Source of the DNA: Desulfosoma sp.
Lineage (GTDB): Bacteria; Desulfobacterota; Syntrophobacteria; Syntrophobacterales; DSM-9756
Assembly (NCBI GenBank): GCA_037481875.1
Contig: JBBFKY010000004.1
Location: 124,001 to 188,000 of the forward strand
Direction: 5' to 3'
DNA length: 64,000 nucleotides
The notes below the pieces were generated by a model that worked only from the letters and a program-made list of their open reading frames with translations, had not been told where the DNA came from and searched no databases. The position numbers were made by a program, and so were the translations under genes. This document shows, piece by piece, positions 1 to 8,530 of this stretch. Within the stretch, counting starts at the first letter, position 1, and each line of letters opens with the position of its first letter.

Positions 1-682
1 TCCATGAGGCTGGATAATGAATTTCCACATCCTTCAAATAAACGGCGCGAGATTCTTCGCCGACGAAATCCTGATGCCGTACCACGGAATCCCGGTCAAA
101 AGTGAGTCGTCGCGGCTGGTCCTGGAGCAAGTCTTTGATCTTGGGATAGCCTTCCAGGTAGGCGTGAAGCAGAATAAAGGCGGCACTAGGAGCCCCTCGT
201 TGGGACTGGAGTTCTCTCTGGACCGCAGCCAATTTCTTCAAAAGGTTTTCTCGGTGACCGCTTTTTCTAAGATCCCAGGTTTTTTTTGAAAGAGCTTCGT
301 CTTCGCTCAGGGGCAGCATGGCCACCGCCCCGTTAATTTCCTGATGGATCTCTTCCCAGCTTTTGAATTCAATCCATCCTCCGGGAATGTCCGTGGAACG
401 GATTCGAGTGATAAACGAAGTGATAATGCCGGCACCCCTTTTCAGCAGGTCTCCACCAAGAAGGGCGTTGATCAAAGTGCTTTTACCCGATTTGACGGAT
501 CCGGCGACGGCGATGCGTACCAAGGCTTCCTGCAAGGCGGTGCGGACCAGATTCAGGTGATCCAGCCACAAACTTTCCTGCTGGGCGTCAACCAGCTTTT
601 CCCGGGCAAGCCTCTCCACAGCCTGACGCAGGGTATGCTCTCGAAGTTCAATGCTTTTTTTGAAGGCCAGGTAATCGTTCAT
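1..682 (-). CDS. Dynamin-family GTPase, C-terminus beyond the window edge
   Basis: The reading frame begins at an ATG at 682 and stays open to the window edge, giving 227 residues. A P-loop, GSVKSGKST, lies near residue 48, followed by a threonine-rich stretch (GAGIITSFITRIRS) where dynamin-like GTPases carry their G2 region. This layout fits bacterial dynamin-like proteins, which bind membranes or act in envelope stress; that role is inferred from the family. It is the third gene of a minus-strand set after mutL and miaA, with 76 bases between miaA and this start. The rest of the GTPase domain and any membrane segments are not visible, so the exact subfamily is unknown. Confidence 0.75.
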   Translation of the reverse strand, partial: MNDYLAFKKSIELREHTLRQAVERLAREKLVDAQQESLWLDHLNLVRTALQEALVRIAVAGSVKSGKSTLINALLGGDLLKRGAGIITSFITRIRSTDIPGGWIEFKSWEEIHQEINGAVAMLPLSEDEALSKKTWDLRKSGHRENLLKKLAAVQRELQSQRGAPSAAFILLHAYLEGYPKIKDLLQDQPRRLTFDRDSVVRHQDFVGEESRAVYLKDVEIHYPASW

Positions 683-758
683 GTGTCCCCACGAATCGGT
701 CTGGAAAAATCTCGCTCGAGCCCCTGGCTCAAAACCGCGGTATGCTAGCCCATTTCGC

Positions 759-1724
759 TCACCCCGTAAACCTGCATTCGAGTCGTTTCAGTGCTGAAAG
801 AACGGTATCCACAATTTCCCTCCGGGATTCGGCATGAAACCATTGAAATTCCTGATCTCCTTTGAACCACGTGATCTGTCTTTTGGCATAACGGTGCGTG
901 TCCCTTTGCATGGTTCGAACGGCTTCCTCAAGGGTCATGGTTCCGGCAAGGTAGCGGCATATGTGTCGATACCCCAAGGATTGCATGGGCTTGAGCGTAC
1001 AGGGGTAGCCTCTGCGTAAAAGGCTTTCAACTTCGCCCACAAGGCCTTGGTCAATCATATGAAGCACACGTCGGTCGATGCGGTCATAGAGATCATGACG
1101 GTCTCGAAACAGCGCCACCTTGATGGTTGGATACAAAGCCCGCCGAAAGCCGTGGGCTTTCTGCCAGTGCGAAAGGGGAACCCCGGTGCTGCGAAACACT
1201 TCCAGAGCGCGAAGAATGCGTTGACGGTCATTGGGATGAATCCGTGCCGCACTGGATGGATCCACACGATGCAGTTCGGAATGGAGCCAAGAAAGACCGT
1301 GCCGTTTCAGGTCTTCCAAAAGCCGTTGTCGTATTTCCAGGTTTGCGGAAGGACCAGGGCAAAGGCCTCGTGTAAGCGCCTTCATGTAGAGCCCTGTGCC
1401 TCCCACCACCAAAGGAATTTTGCCTTGAACGTGCAAAGCTTCAATGACCGAACGAGCATCCTGAGCAAAGGCGGCGGCATCATAGGGCTGATCGGGGTTG
1501 ACAATGTCGAGGAGATGATGACGGATGCGAGCACGTTCTTTCGCGGTCGGTTTTGCTGTTCCGATGTCCATGTACCGATAAACCTGCATGGAATCGGCGT
1601 TGACGATTTCCGTTCCCAGCTCTTCGGCAAGCTCCAAGGAAAGATCTGTTTTTCCGACGGCAGTGGGGCCGGCGATGAGAATGATGGGAAGAGTGATGTG
1701 GGATTCCGGGGAACACGTCATCAT
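759..1724 (-). CDS. miaA: tRNA dimethylallyltransferase MiaA
   Basis: MiaA transfers a dimethylallyl group to A37 of tRNAs that read UNN codons. The N-terminal P-loop GPTAVGKT and the following DSMQVY segment are typical of the family, and from the chosen start the protein is 321 residues, close to the usual 310-320. The frame is open further upstream, but the ATG at 1724 overlaps the mutL stop as ATGA, the usual sign of translational coupling, so the longer start is rejected. The pairing with mutL is common in bacteria. MiaB, which acts on the same nucleotide afterwards, is encoded at 35542-36945. Confidence 0.95.
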   Translation of the reverse strand: MMTCSPESHITLPIILIAGPTAVGKTDLSLELAEELGTEIVNADSMQVYRYMDIGTAKPTAKERARIRHHLLDIVNPDQPYDAAAFAQDARSVIEALHVQGKIPLVVGGTGLYMKALTRGLCPGPSANLEIRQRLLEDLKRHGLSWLHSELHRVDPSSAARIHPNDRQRILRALEVFRSTGVPLSHWQKAHGFRRALYPTIKVALFRDRHDLYDRIDRRVLHMIDQGLVGEVESLLRRGYPCTLKPMQSLGYRHICRYLAGTMTLEEAVRTMQRDTHRYAKRQITWFKGDQEFQWFHAESRREIVDTVLSALKRLECRFTG

Positions 1725-3526
1725 CGGTGAAAGAATCGCTGAATTTGATCCAACGTGATTTTCCACCAAAGAGGTCTTCCATGAGGGCATGTGGCGGAAA
1801 GGTGCAAGGCGTCCAGTTCGGTGACAAGACAGCGCATTTCTTCCAGGGTCAACCGTTGTCCTGCGCGCACGGAAGAATGACAGGCGGCGGTATGAGCCAA
1901 GCGCTGGAGAAGATCGAGCTTAGGAGAAGGATCGTCTGCCGGAGTCCTTTCCACAAGACGTCGAAGAAGAAGGCCGGGATCCACCTGCTTAAGCACGGCA
2001 GGCATGGCGTGAATGACAAAGGATCCTCCCCCGAAAGGTTCCACTTCAAAGCCTAGGGATTGTAGGTCGGGAAGCCAGCGGGTGAGAGCGTTTCCTTCCA
2101 AAGGGGGAAGATCCAGAACCACCGGAGGTGCCAGGCGTTGGGATTTGGTGGAAGCGCCCTTTTGCGAAAGACGTTCGTAGCAGATGCGTTCATGGGCGGC
2201 ATGCTGGTCGATAAGAATGAGTCCGTCCGGAGCTTCCAAAAGAATGTAACTGCACGCCAATTGCCCGAGGATTCTCAGGGAAGAAAATTCGGAAGATGTC
2301 GAGGGCTTTGAAGGCCATGGAGCTTGGCAGGTCTCTTCACCCACGGGCGATTCCAAAGAACGGGAGGCCCAAAGCATCGACATTGGCTCCGGGTGAGTAA
2401 GGAGCTGCTCAGCTTTTTCATGTTCAGCGTCTTCAAGAGGTTTCAAAATCGATTGGACTTCACGGGCGGTCACCCGTCGTTCCAAAGGCACTGTGTTTTG
2501 TGACGGCACATAAAAGGGACGTGCCCAGGATGCCTTCATGGCGGAGGTTAGAGACTGTGACACGGCCTGGCGAACCACGTCTATGACTGAGGGAGGATCC
2601 CGAAAACGCACCTCCCTTTTGGTGGGGTGCACATTGACGTCCACATGTCGAGGAGGCAGATCCAGAAAGAGGATAACAAAAGGGTAAGCGCCTTTAGGCA
2701 GCAGCGTATCGTAAGCGCTCAACACCGCGTGGGTCAGCAGCGTATCCTTGACGGGTCTTTTGTTGACAAAGAGAAAAAGGCTTCGTGTGTTGGCACGTTG
2801 CAGTTCCGGTGGTCCGAGAAGTCCGCGAACCACGGTAAATTCTGATTGAAAATCCAAGGGGATAAGCGTCTTGGCCAGAGCGGCTCCAAACACGTGAAAG
2901 GCTCGGTCGTGCACGGAAGCGGCTTTGGGAAAATCGTGCACCGTGCGTTCCTGGTGGACCAGCTGCCAGGATAATTCGGGATGAGCCAAAGCCAGGCGAA
3001 GAAAGATGTCGGAAATATGAGCGGCTTCGGTCTCGACGGCGCGCAAGAATTTCCTTCGTGCCGGCACATTGAAAAAAAGATCGCGCACCGTGATGCTTGT
3101 TCCCGCCGGGCAGCCCACTTCTTCCACCGTGCGAATGGTGCCGCCTTCCACCACAATGCGAACCCCGGAGACCGCCTCCTTTTCCCGCGTCACCAGTTCC
3201 AGACGACTTACCGCCGCGATACTGGGCAGAGCTTCTCCTCGAAATCCCATGGACTGAATACTCTGAAGATCTTCCACCGTCTTGATTTTACTGGTGGCGT
3301 GCCTTTCCAAAGCCAGAAGCGCATCCTCCGGGTTCATGCCTTCCCCGTCGTCCACCACGCGCACCAAGCTGCGACCCCCTTTTTGCACCAGCACGCGAAT
3401 CCGCTGGGCCAAGGCATCCACACTGTTTTCAACCAGTTCCTTGACCACGGCGGCGGGCCGTTCCACCACTTCCCCGGCCGCGATTTGATTACACAATTGA
3501 TCTGAAAGAACTTTAATCTTACCCAT
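1721..3526 (-). CDS. mutL: DNA mismatch repair protein MutL (endonuclease type)
   Basis: This 601-residue MutL has a GHKL ATPase N-terminus with ENSVDA, DDGEGM and GFRGEAL motifs, a variable linker, and a C-terminal dimerisation domain. The C-terminal domain contains DQHAAHERICYE, which fits the DQHA-x2-E-x4-E nicking motif of MutL proteins from bacteria that do not use MutH. Strand discrimination is therefore probably methylation-independent. The gene leads the mutL-miaA-GTPase set. An AAGG sits about nine bases before the ATG. The region between it and the divergent gene at 3644 is only 117 bases and should hold both promoters. Confidence 0.96.
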   Translation of the reverse strand: MGKIKVLSDQLCNQIAAGEVVERPAAVVKELVENSVDALAQRIRVLVQKGGRSLVRVVDDGEGMNPEDALLALERHATSKIKTVEDLQSIQSMGFRGEALPSIAAVSRLELVTREKEAVSGVRIVVEGGTIRTVEEVGCPAGTSITVRDLFFNVPARRKFLRAVETEAAHISDIFLRLALAHPELSWQLVHQERTVHDFPKAASVHDRAFHVFGAALAKTLIPLDFQSEFTVVRGLLGPPELQRANTRSLFLFVNKRPVKDTLLTHAVLSAYDTLLPKGAYPFVILFLDLPPRHVDVNVHPTKREVRFRDPPSVIDVVRQAVSQSLTSAMKASWARPFYVPSQNTVPLERRVTAREVQSILKPLEDAEHEKAEQLLTHPEPMSMLWASRSLESPVGEETCQAPWPSKPSTSSEFSSLRILGQLACSYILLEAPDGLILIDQHAAHERICYERLSQKGASTKSQRLAPPVVLDLPPLEGNALTRWLPDLQSLGFEVEPFGGGSFVIHAMPAVLKQVDPGLLLRRLVERTPADDPSPKLDLLQRLAHTAACHSSVRAGQRLTLEEMRCLVTELDALHLSATCPHGRPLWWKITLDQIQRFFHR

Positions 3527-3643
3527 GGTTATTGCCTTATTGACATCGAAGGAGGGTTTCCTCCACTATGTCGTGCCGACATGAAGGTTCCATGACATGA
3601 ATCTCCAAGCCAAACGTGATTTTCCTGGTGACAAAGGGCCACG

Positions 3644-5119
3644 ATGATGATGCCCACATTCCAATCAATGGTCAACTGGCTGAGCAATGTGCTGGATGCT
3701 TATACCGTAGCGTTTTTCGTTTTCGATCCTTTGAAAAACGGCTTTCGGCTTGTGTCCTACCAGTCTCTCAGTAAACACCTGCAAAGAAGCCTAAGTTTAC
3801 CCAAGGACGGCAGCGGCATTCTTTCTCAAGTGCACAAAGTCGGGCATACGGTCCATCTAGGCAAGGTGGAAGTGGAGAAGTTTGCAGGTTCCCTTCCTTT
3901 TTATCGTGAAGGAGAAGAGGGGATCAAGGGGCTTTTGGTGACCCCTGTGGCCGGAGACCTGGGGCTCCTTTATGTGGACACAAAACGTCACTGGGGCTTT
4001 AACGATAAGCAGCAAAAATGGATTCACGAAACAGCCAGGATTCTGGAACAGCTTTGGGATCAGCATCATCGGCTTCAGGAAAGGGATAGCTTCTCTCGAA
4101 TTCTGACCCTTTGGCATAACCTTGTCGAGGCCTGGACAAAGGCTCAAAGCCGCACCGAAGCGGCTCAGGCCCTGGTGCAAGGCTGCGCGGATTATGTTCG
4201 CGCCGATTACGCCTTTCTCGTGGGACGATCCTGCGCTGAGAAATTTTATCGCCTGGAAGGCGCCGCCGGGAAAGTGCCTCAAAGGCTTCTGCAGACTCCT
4301 GTGCCCAGGGATTCCAGAGGTCTTGTCATCGAGGCCTTGGAAGCTTCAAAAAACCTTTTCATTCCGGCACTCAACCCCGAATCCTCGAATCATTACCTTT
4401 TCGTGGCCGGAGAACATATTCCCCACCAGGGATCCTTGTGGGTTTTGTGTGGAGGGTCCGCGCAATTGGGGCCCCTTGGCTTGGCGTTGCTAAGCAAAAA
4501 GCGGCTGAGCCTCACCCAAGATGATCGCGTGGCGGTGGAAAAAAGTTTTCGTATCTTTGAAGCCTTCTACGAAAGGTGGCACTATCAGGAAACTTACGCC
4601 CAATGGACGTGCCGAGATGGCGCCAGCGGCTTTTTGACGCCTTGGGCCTTTTCGGCACAGGTCAAGGATGCGGTCCAGGCCGCTCTGCAAAGCAGTGAAC
4701 CTCTCAGCGTCATGATCGTCCAGTATGAACCTTGGCAGTACGCTCAAGCCGTTATCCCTCCGTCGGAACTGAATGTTTGGGAAAAAGCCCTGATGGAAAG
4801 CCTTAAGATGATTGTTCCTCCAAGTATTGTGGTAGGGCGGCTGGCCCAAAACAGGTGCGGCCTTTTGGCCCTTGGAGGGGAATTGCGAGACCTTGTCCCG
4901 GTTGTGGAATGCCTCGGTCGGGCCTGTCGAGGCTTAGCCGGTCCAAAGAAAAAGAAGCTGGCCCTGAAAACCTTTCTGGGGGCGGCTCAAATGCCCCAAG
5001 ACGGGGTCACCTATGATGAGCTATGGATGGTGGCGTGTCGAAGGCTCTTTGAAGCGCTTCACGGAGGTCGAAAAGAATCGGTGGAAACACCTGGGGAAGC
5101 GGACAAAATTTCAAATTGA
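3644..5119 (+). CDS. GAF-domain protein with degenerate GGDEF-like C-terminus
   Basis: This 491-residue soluble protein starts at the first of three tandem ATGs behind an AAAGGG. Residues about 15-150 look like a GAF sensor domain (FFVFDPLKNGFRLVSYQS, then GLLVTPV and GLLYVD). A second GAF-like stretch may cover about 165-310. The last 150 residues have the spacing of a GGDEF domain (SGFLTPWAFSAQV near residue 325, then GRLAQNRCGLLAL), but the GG(D/E)EF catalytic loop is missing, so no cyclase activity is expected. It lies directly upstream of mreB on the same strand with 82 bases between, which suggests but does not prove a cell-shape or cell-cycle link. Confidence 0.6.
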   Translation: MMMPTFQSMVNWLSNVLDAYTVAFFVFDPLKNGFRLVSYQSLSKHLQRSLSLPKDGSGILSQVHKVGHTVHLGKVEVEKFAGSLPFYREGEEGIKGLLVTPVAGDLGLLYVDTKRHWGFNDKQQKWIHETARILEQLWDQHHRLQERDSFSRILTLWHNLVEAWTKAQSRTEAAQALVQGCADYVRADYAFLVGRSCAEKFYRLEGAAGKVPQRLLQTPVPRDSRGLVIEALEASKNLFIPALNPESSNHYLFVAGEHIPHQGSLWVLCGGSAQLGPLGLALLSKKRLSLTQDDRVAVEKSFRIFEAFYERWHYQETYAQWTCRDGASGFLTPWAFSAQVKDAVQAALQSSEPLSVMIVQYEPWQYAQAVIPPSELNVWEKALMESLKMIVPPSIVVGRLAQNRCGLLALGGELRDLVPVVECLGRACRGLAGPKKKKLALKTFLGAAQMPQDGVTYDELWMVACRRLFEALHGGRKESVETPGEADKISN

Positions 5120-5201
5120 CCTCCTTCGGCCTTATGACTAGACTCTCTTCAGTTGTTGTCACGTAGAAAAACGGTTCTGCCACACTCGAGAAGGGGCATG
5201 G

Positions 5202-6224
5202 ATGCTGCAACGGTTATTGGGTTTCTTGTCCAAAGACCTGGCCATGGACCTTGGCACCGCCAACACCCTTATCTATCTCAAAGGGAAAGGGATCGTTCTC
5301 AATGAACCTTCCGTGGTCGCCATAGACAGGGACAATCATAGAGTTGTCGCCGTCGGCAAGGAAGCCAAGGGCCTCATGGGGCGAACTTCCGAAAGGGTCG
5401 TGGCTGTTCGTCCTCTGAAAGATGGGGTGATCGCCGATTTTGAAGTCACCAGTGTGATGATCAAGACGTTTCTTGCCCGTGTGTTGTCGCGTCGCCCCTT
5501 GGTCAAGCCTAAGCTTGTGGTGGCTGTTCCCACGGGAATCACGTCCGTGGAAAAAAGAGCTGTCATTGAAGCGGCGGAGCAAGCGGGGGCAAGCCGCGTG
5601 CATTTGGTGGAAGAGCCCATGGCGGCGGCCATCGGTGCCGGTCTTCCAGTGGATCAGCCCATCGGTAGCATGGTGGTGGATATTGGAGGGGGCACGACGG
5701 AAGTGGCCGTGATTTCCATGTTTGCGGTAGCCTACAGTGAATCGGTGCGCGTGGCCGGGGATGAAGCCAACGAGGCCATCATGCGCTATGTTCAAAGAGA
5801 AAGACAAATGATTATCAGCGAAGTGCTGGCCGAAAACATCAAGATGCAGATCGGTTCGGCCATTCCCTTGGACAAGCCCATGAAACTGGAAGTGCCCGGT
5901 AAGGACATCGTCACCGGTATTCCTAAGAATTTCACCTTGAGTGATGAAGAAGTCCGCTTTGCCATTCAAGAGCCGATTCATGTTATTGTGGAATCCGTGC
6001 GCCGCGCGCTGGAAAAGACACCGCCGGAACTTTCCGCGGATATCGGTCAACACGGCATTTGGCTGGCGGGCGGAGGGGCTCTGATCAAAGGGTTGGATCG
6101 TCTCCTGGAACAAGAAACCGGACTCAAAGTGAACATTGCCGATGACCCTCTCACCGCCGTGGTGCGAGGAGCCGGTTCGGTCATTGAACATTTCTCATAT
6201 TTCCGTGATGTCTTCGTGAACTAA
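5202..6224 (+). CDS. mreB: Rod shape-determining protein MreB
   Basis: MreB is the bacterial actin that polymerises under the inner membrane and guides the elongasome. The 340-residue length is typical. The ATP-binding motifs are visible: DLGTANT near residue 17, DIGGGTTEVAV near 160 and a C-terminal AGGGALIKGL. The N-terminal MLQRLLGFLSKDL could form the membrane-binding amphipathic helix known from Gram-negative MreB. AAGGGG stands five bases before the ATG. The usual mreC and mreD do not follow; instead a 66-residue Cys protein begins 14 bases downstream. Confidence 0.95.
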   Translation: MLQRLLGFLSKDLAMDLGTANTLIYLKGKGIVLNEPSVVAIDRDNHRVVAVGKEAKGLMGRTSERVVAVRPLKDGVIADFEVTSVMIKTFLARVLSRRPLVKPKLVVAVPTGITSVEKRAVIEAAEQAGASRVHLVEEPMAAAIGAGLPVDQPIGSMVVDIGGGTTEVAVISMFAVAYSESVRVAGDEANEAIMRYVQRERQMIISEVLAENIKMQIGSAIPLDKPMKLEVPGKDIVTGIPKNFTLSDEEVRFAIQEPIHVIVESVRRALEKTPPELSADIGQHGIWLAGGGALIKGLDRLLEQETGLKVNIADDPLTAVVRGAGSVIEHFSYFRDVFVN

Positions 6225-6238
6225 AAGGAGCGTCCTTC

Positions 6239-6439
6239 ATGGAAAAGGTGTTCACGGCATCGGAAGTTCAAGACAAGATGGATTGTTACGGAGAATTCAA
6301 CCGAAATGACAAGATTTGCGTCGGTCATTGTGCCTTGAACGTCACTTGCGCCATTCTTAAGGCCCGCGGCATAGACACCATCGCCGTGCGATACCTGGAC
6401 GGTGCCCGCATGCCGGCATACCCGTCGGAAGTGCCATAA
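6239..6439 (+). CDS. Small cysteine-containing protein, unknown function
   Basis: A 66-residue reading frame with an excellent AAGGAG ribosome site eight bases before its ATG, only 14 bases after mreB, so it is very likely translated from the same message. It has four cysteines at residues 16, 27, 31 and 37, spaced as C-x10-C-x3-C-x5-C, which could bind a metal or an iron-sulfur cluster. I do not recognise the family. There is no signal peptide or membrane segment. Confidence 0.65.
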   Translation: MEKVFTASEVQDKMDCYGEFNRNDKICVGHCALNVTCAILKARGIDTIAVRYLDGARMPAYPSEVP

Positions 6440-6541
6440 GATTTCATGTTTTCAAAAATGCTTTAAGTGTTTCAGCACCCTGAAATTGGCGCAACCGCTT
6501 CCATCCCCGCTTTACCGGCATCTAAAGCCGCCGCACGATAC

Positions 6542-6949
6542 TCACGAGGTTTTTGAGGGTTCTGAAGGGTGAACAAGGCGAAGGAGGGGTTTTTTTTCTG
6601 CGTCGGCCAGCATTTCAAGAAGATTCCTAATACCCTGTTGAGCTTCCCGAACCGATTCCATATACAGGACTCGTTTTCGCTCGTGTTCGGCTTCTTCCTT
6701 TTTTAGTTCCAAACGCACCCGTCGAAGCTTGTGATAAGGAAGCAGCGTTTTCCAAAATGACGTATTGAGAGGGCGACCGTAGACCTGTTCCAGTTGCAAA
6801 ACCAAGGCCTCGGCGCCTCGATCTTTGAGGAAACGTTCGAGATCGAAAATCTCTTGATCGGGAAGATAGTAAGGGGAAGTCTCCCAAGCCGCCACCTCTT
6901 CCTGCAAGGCTTTAAAAAGAGCGTGTGCTGCATCGTCCTTGCGTGTCAT
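6542..6949 (-). CDS. Conserved hypothetical protein, helical
   Basis: A 135-residue protein rich in charged residues and predicted helical, including a strongly charged stretch near residues 75-105 (RRVRLELKKEEAEHERKR) that may form a coiled coil. The start is placed at the ATG at 6949 because AAAAGGAG lies five bases upstream; the longer form would need a GTG two codons earlier. It is a single minus-strand gene between the mreB group and the CBS-ACT gene. I do not recognise the family. The ribosome site and lack of competing frames support a real gene. Confidence 0.6.
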   Translation of the reverse strand: MTRKDDAAHALFKALQEEVAAWETSPYYLPDQEIFDLERFLKDRGAEALVLQLEQVYGRPLNTSFWKTLLPYHKLRRVRLELKKEEAEHERKRVLYMESVREAQQGIRNLLEMLADAEKKPLLRLVHPSEPSKTS

Positions 6950-7200
6950 GAGCACTCCTTTTCCCCATTGTGATTTTTGTCCTCTTTATCGTTTCAACCT
7001 AGAAAGCCTCTTCCATAAGCTAAGAAACACTGCGACAAAAATCGACCCCGGCATGAAACTGCTCAGATTGGGCGAAAGCTTCAGGCTTCAAAAGATTAGA
7101 TCATTGTTTCAAAAAAGATTATGCTTTTGAGGGCCGAACGCGCGGAGCCGCGGGAAATGGAATCGTTTCGCTTTTCTCTGGAACAAGGGAGGGACAGAAC

Positions 7201-7869
7201 ATGTACGTGGGTTGGCACATGAAGACAAATCTGGTGACGGTTTCTCCGGACACACCCGTGCTGAAAGCGCGCGAAATCATGGATTCGAAAAAGATCTCTC
7301 ACTTGCCGGTGACCGACGGCAGGGCTCGGCTTCTTGGCATTGTCACGGACCGAGACCTCAAGGAAGCCTGGGCCTCCCCGGCAAGCACCCTGAGTGTTTA
7401 TGAACTCACCTATGTGCTTCAAAAACTCAAAGTCGAGGCCATCATGACCAAAAAGGTTCTGACGGCTACTCCCGATATGACCATCGAAAGGGCGGCGAGC
7501 CTCCTGCATGCGCACCGTATCGGGGCTCTCCCCGTGATTCAAAACGATAAAGTGGTCGGCATCATCACTTCAACGGATCTTATGGAAGTGCTCCTCCAGG
7601 CTTTGGGCATGAGTGAAGACAGCGGCCGTCTGACTATTCTGGTGAGGGATCGCATCGGCATCTTGGCGGAAGTGGGACGTGCTATGCAGGAAGCCGGTAT
7701 CAATATTCGAAGCGTGATGACCTTTCCCCTGCAAGGCTTTGAGGATTTGTGGCAGCTGATTTTGCGAGTGAATCTGGCTTCGTTGGAAAGAGCAGCTCAG
7801 GTGTTAAAGGAACGCGGCTTCAAGGTGATCACGAAATACGTGGAAGACTTAACCCCTTTTCTGCCGTAA
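7201..7869 (+). CDS. CBS-pair and ACT domain protein (AcuB-like)
   Basis: This 222-residue protein has two CBS motifs (about residues 1-60 and 75-135; SHLPVTDGRARLLGIVTDRDL and GALPVIQNDKVVGIITSTDL are the key parts) followed by an ACT domain from about 142 (LTILVRDRIGILAEVGRAM, then GINIRSVM). CBS pairs usually bind adenine nucleotides and ACT domains bind amino acids, so it is probably a small-molecule-sensing regulator. AcuB-type proteins have this layout, but their biochemical role is unsettled. An AGGGAGG precedes the ATG by seven bases. Confidence 0.85.
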   Translation: MYVGWHMKTNLVTVSPDTPVLKAREIMDSKKISHLPVTDGRARLLGIVTDRDLKEAWASPASTLSVYELTYVLQKLKVEAIMTKKVLTATPDMTIERAASLLHAHRIGALPVIQNDKVVGIITSTDLMEVLLQALGMSEDSGRLTILVRDRIGILAEVGRAMQEAGINIRSVMTFPLQGFEDLWQLILRVNLASLERAAQVLKERGFKVITKYVEDLTPFLP

Positions 7870-7903
7870 CGGCCTTGTCTATTGAAAAAGGCAGGACGGG
7901 ACC

Positions 7904-8497
7904 ATGGCGGAACTTATCGACTTTTTGGAACGAAAAAAAGGCTCCAGCCTGATTTGCGCCCGCCCTGTGGAATTTCGTTGGGGGGTATGGGCTTCAGGTC
8001 CAGCCTGGTTGTGCGCTCGCAGTGAATCGGCGAAGTTTGAAGCACACCGGATCGAATCCCAACGACTTTTGGGCCATGTGCACCTTCAGTGGCTGCCCAA
8101 CCACGTGAAGCTTGACGGAGGCAGCCACTACACGGTGCAGGCTCTTTTCCGTTATCGAGACGACGAAGATGCCATGCGCCGAGTGTACCGGTTGGCAGGG
8201 CTGATGGAATGCGTGACTCGAGGTGTGTCTCCGGTCCTGCGTTCCGATCTTCTACGCCGTATTTACGAAGCCATCATGGCCGAACGAAAGGCTTTGCAAG
8301 TGGTGTGGCGGGGATCCGTGGACCGTTTTCTTCTTCCCCTCTACCTTCACCACGGCGTCGTCGAACGCTTTCTTACCCTTTTAAAGCCCCTGGAAAGCCT
8401 CCAGGAACTTTTTTCCGTAATAGAACGCGAAACCGCCATCCAGTTTGATCTTTTGTCCACACAGTATGTTATCTATGTGCCTTTGGCTTTTCGATGA
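7904..8497 (+). CDS. Conserved hypothetical protein between CBS-ACT and ROK genes
   Basis: A 197-residue protein that starts 34 bases after the CBS-ACT gene and ends 33 bases before the ROK kinase, in the same direction, so the three are probably one operon. It is rich in aromatic and basic residues, has no membrane segment or signal peptide, and shows no motif I can name. The ATG follows a CAGGACGGG ribosome site. The function is unknown. Confidence 0.6.
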   Translation: MAELIDFLERKKGSSLICARPVEFRWGVWASGPAWLCARSESAKFEAHRIESQRLLGHVHLQWLPNHVKLDGGSHYTVQALFRYRDDEDAMRRVYRLAGLMECVTRGVSPVLRSDLLRRIYEAIMAERKALQVVWRGSVDRFLLPLYLHHGVVERFLTLLKPLESLQELFSVIERETAIQFDLLSTQYVIYVPLAFR

Positions 8498-8530
8498 GGA
8501 ACCTCCTGAAAATCCATAGAAAGAGCACCC

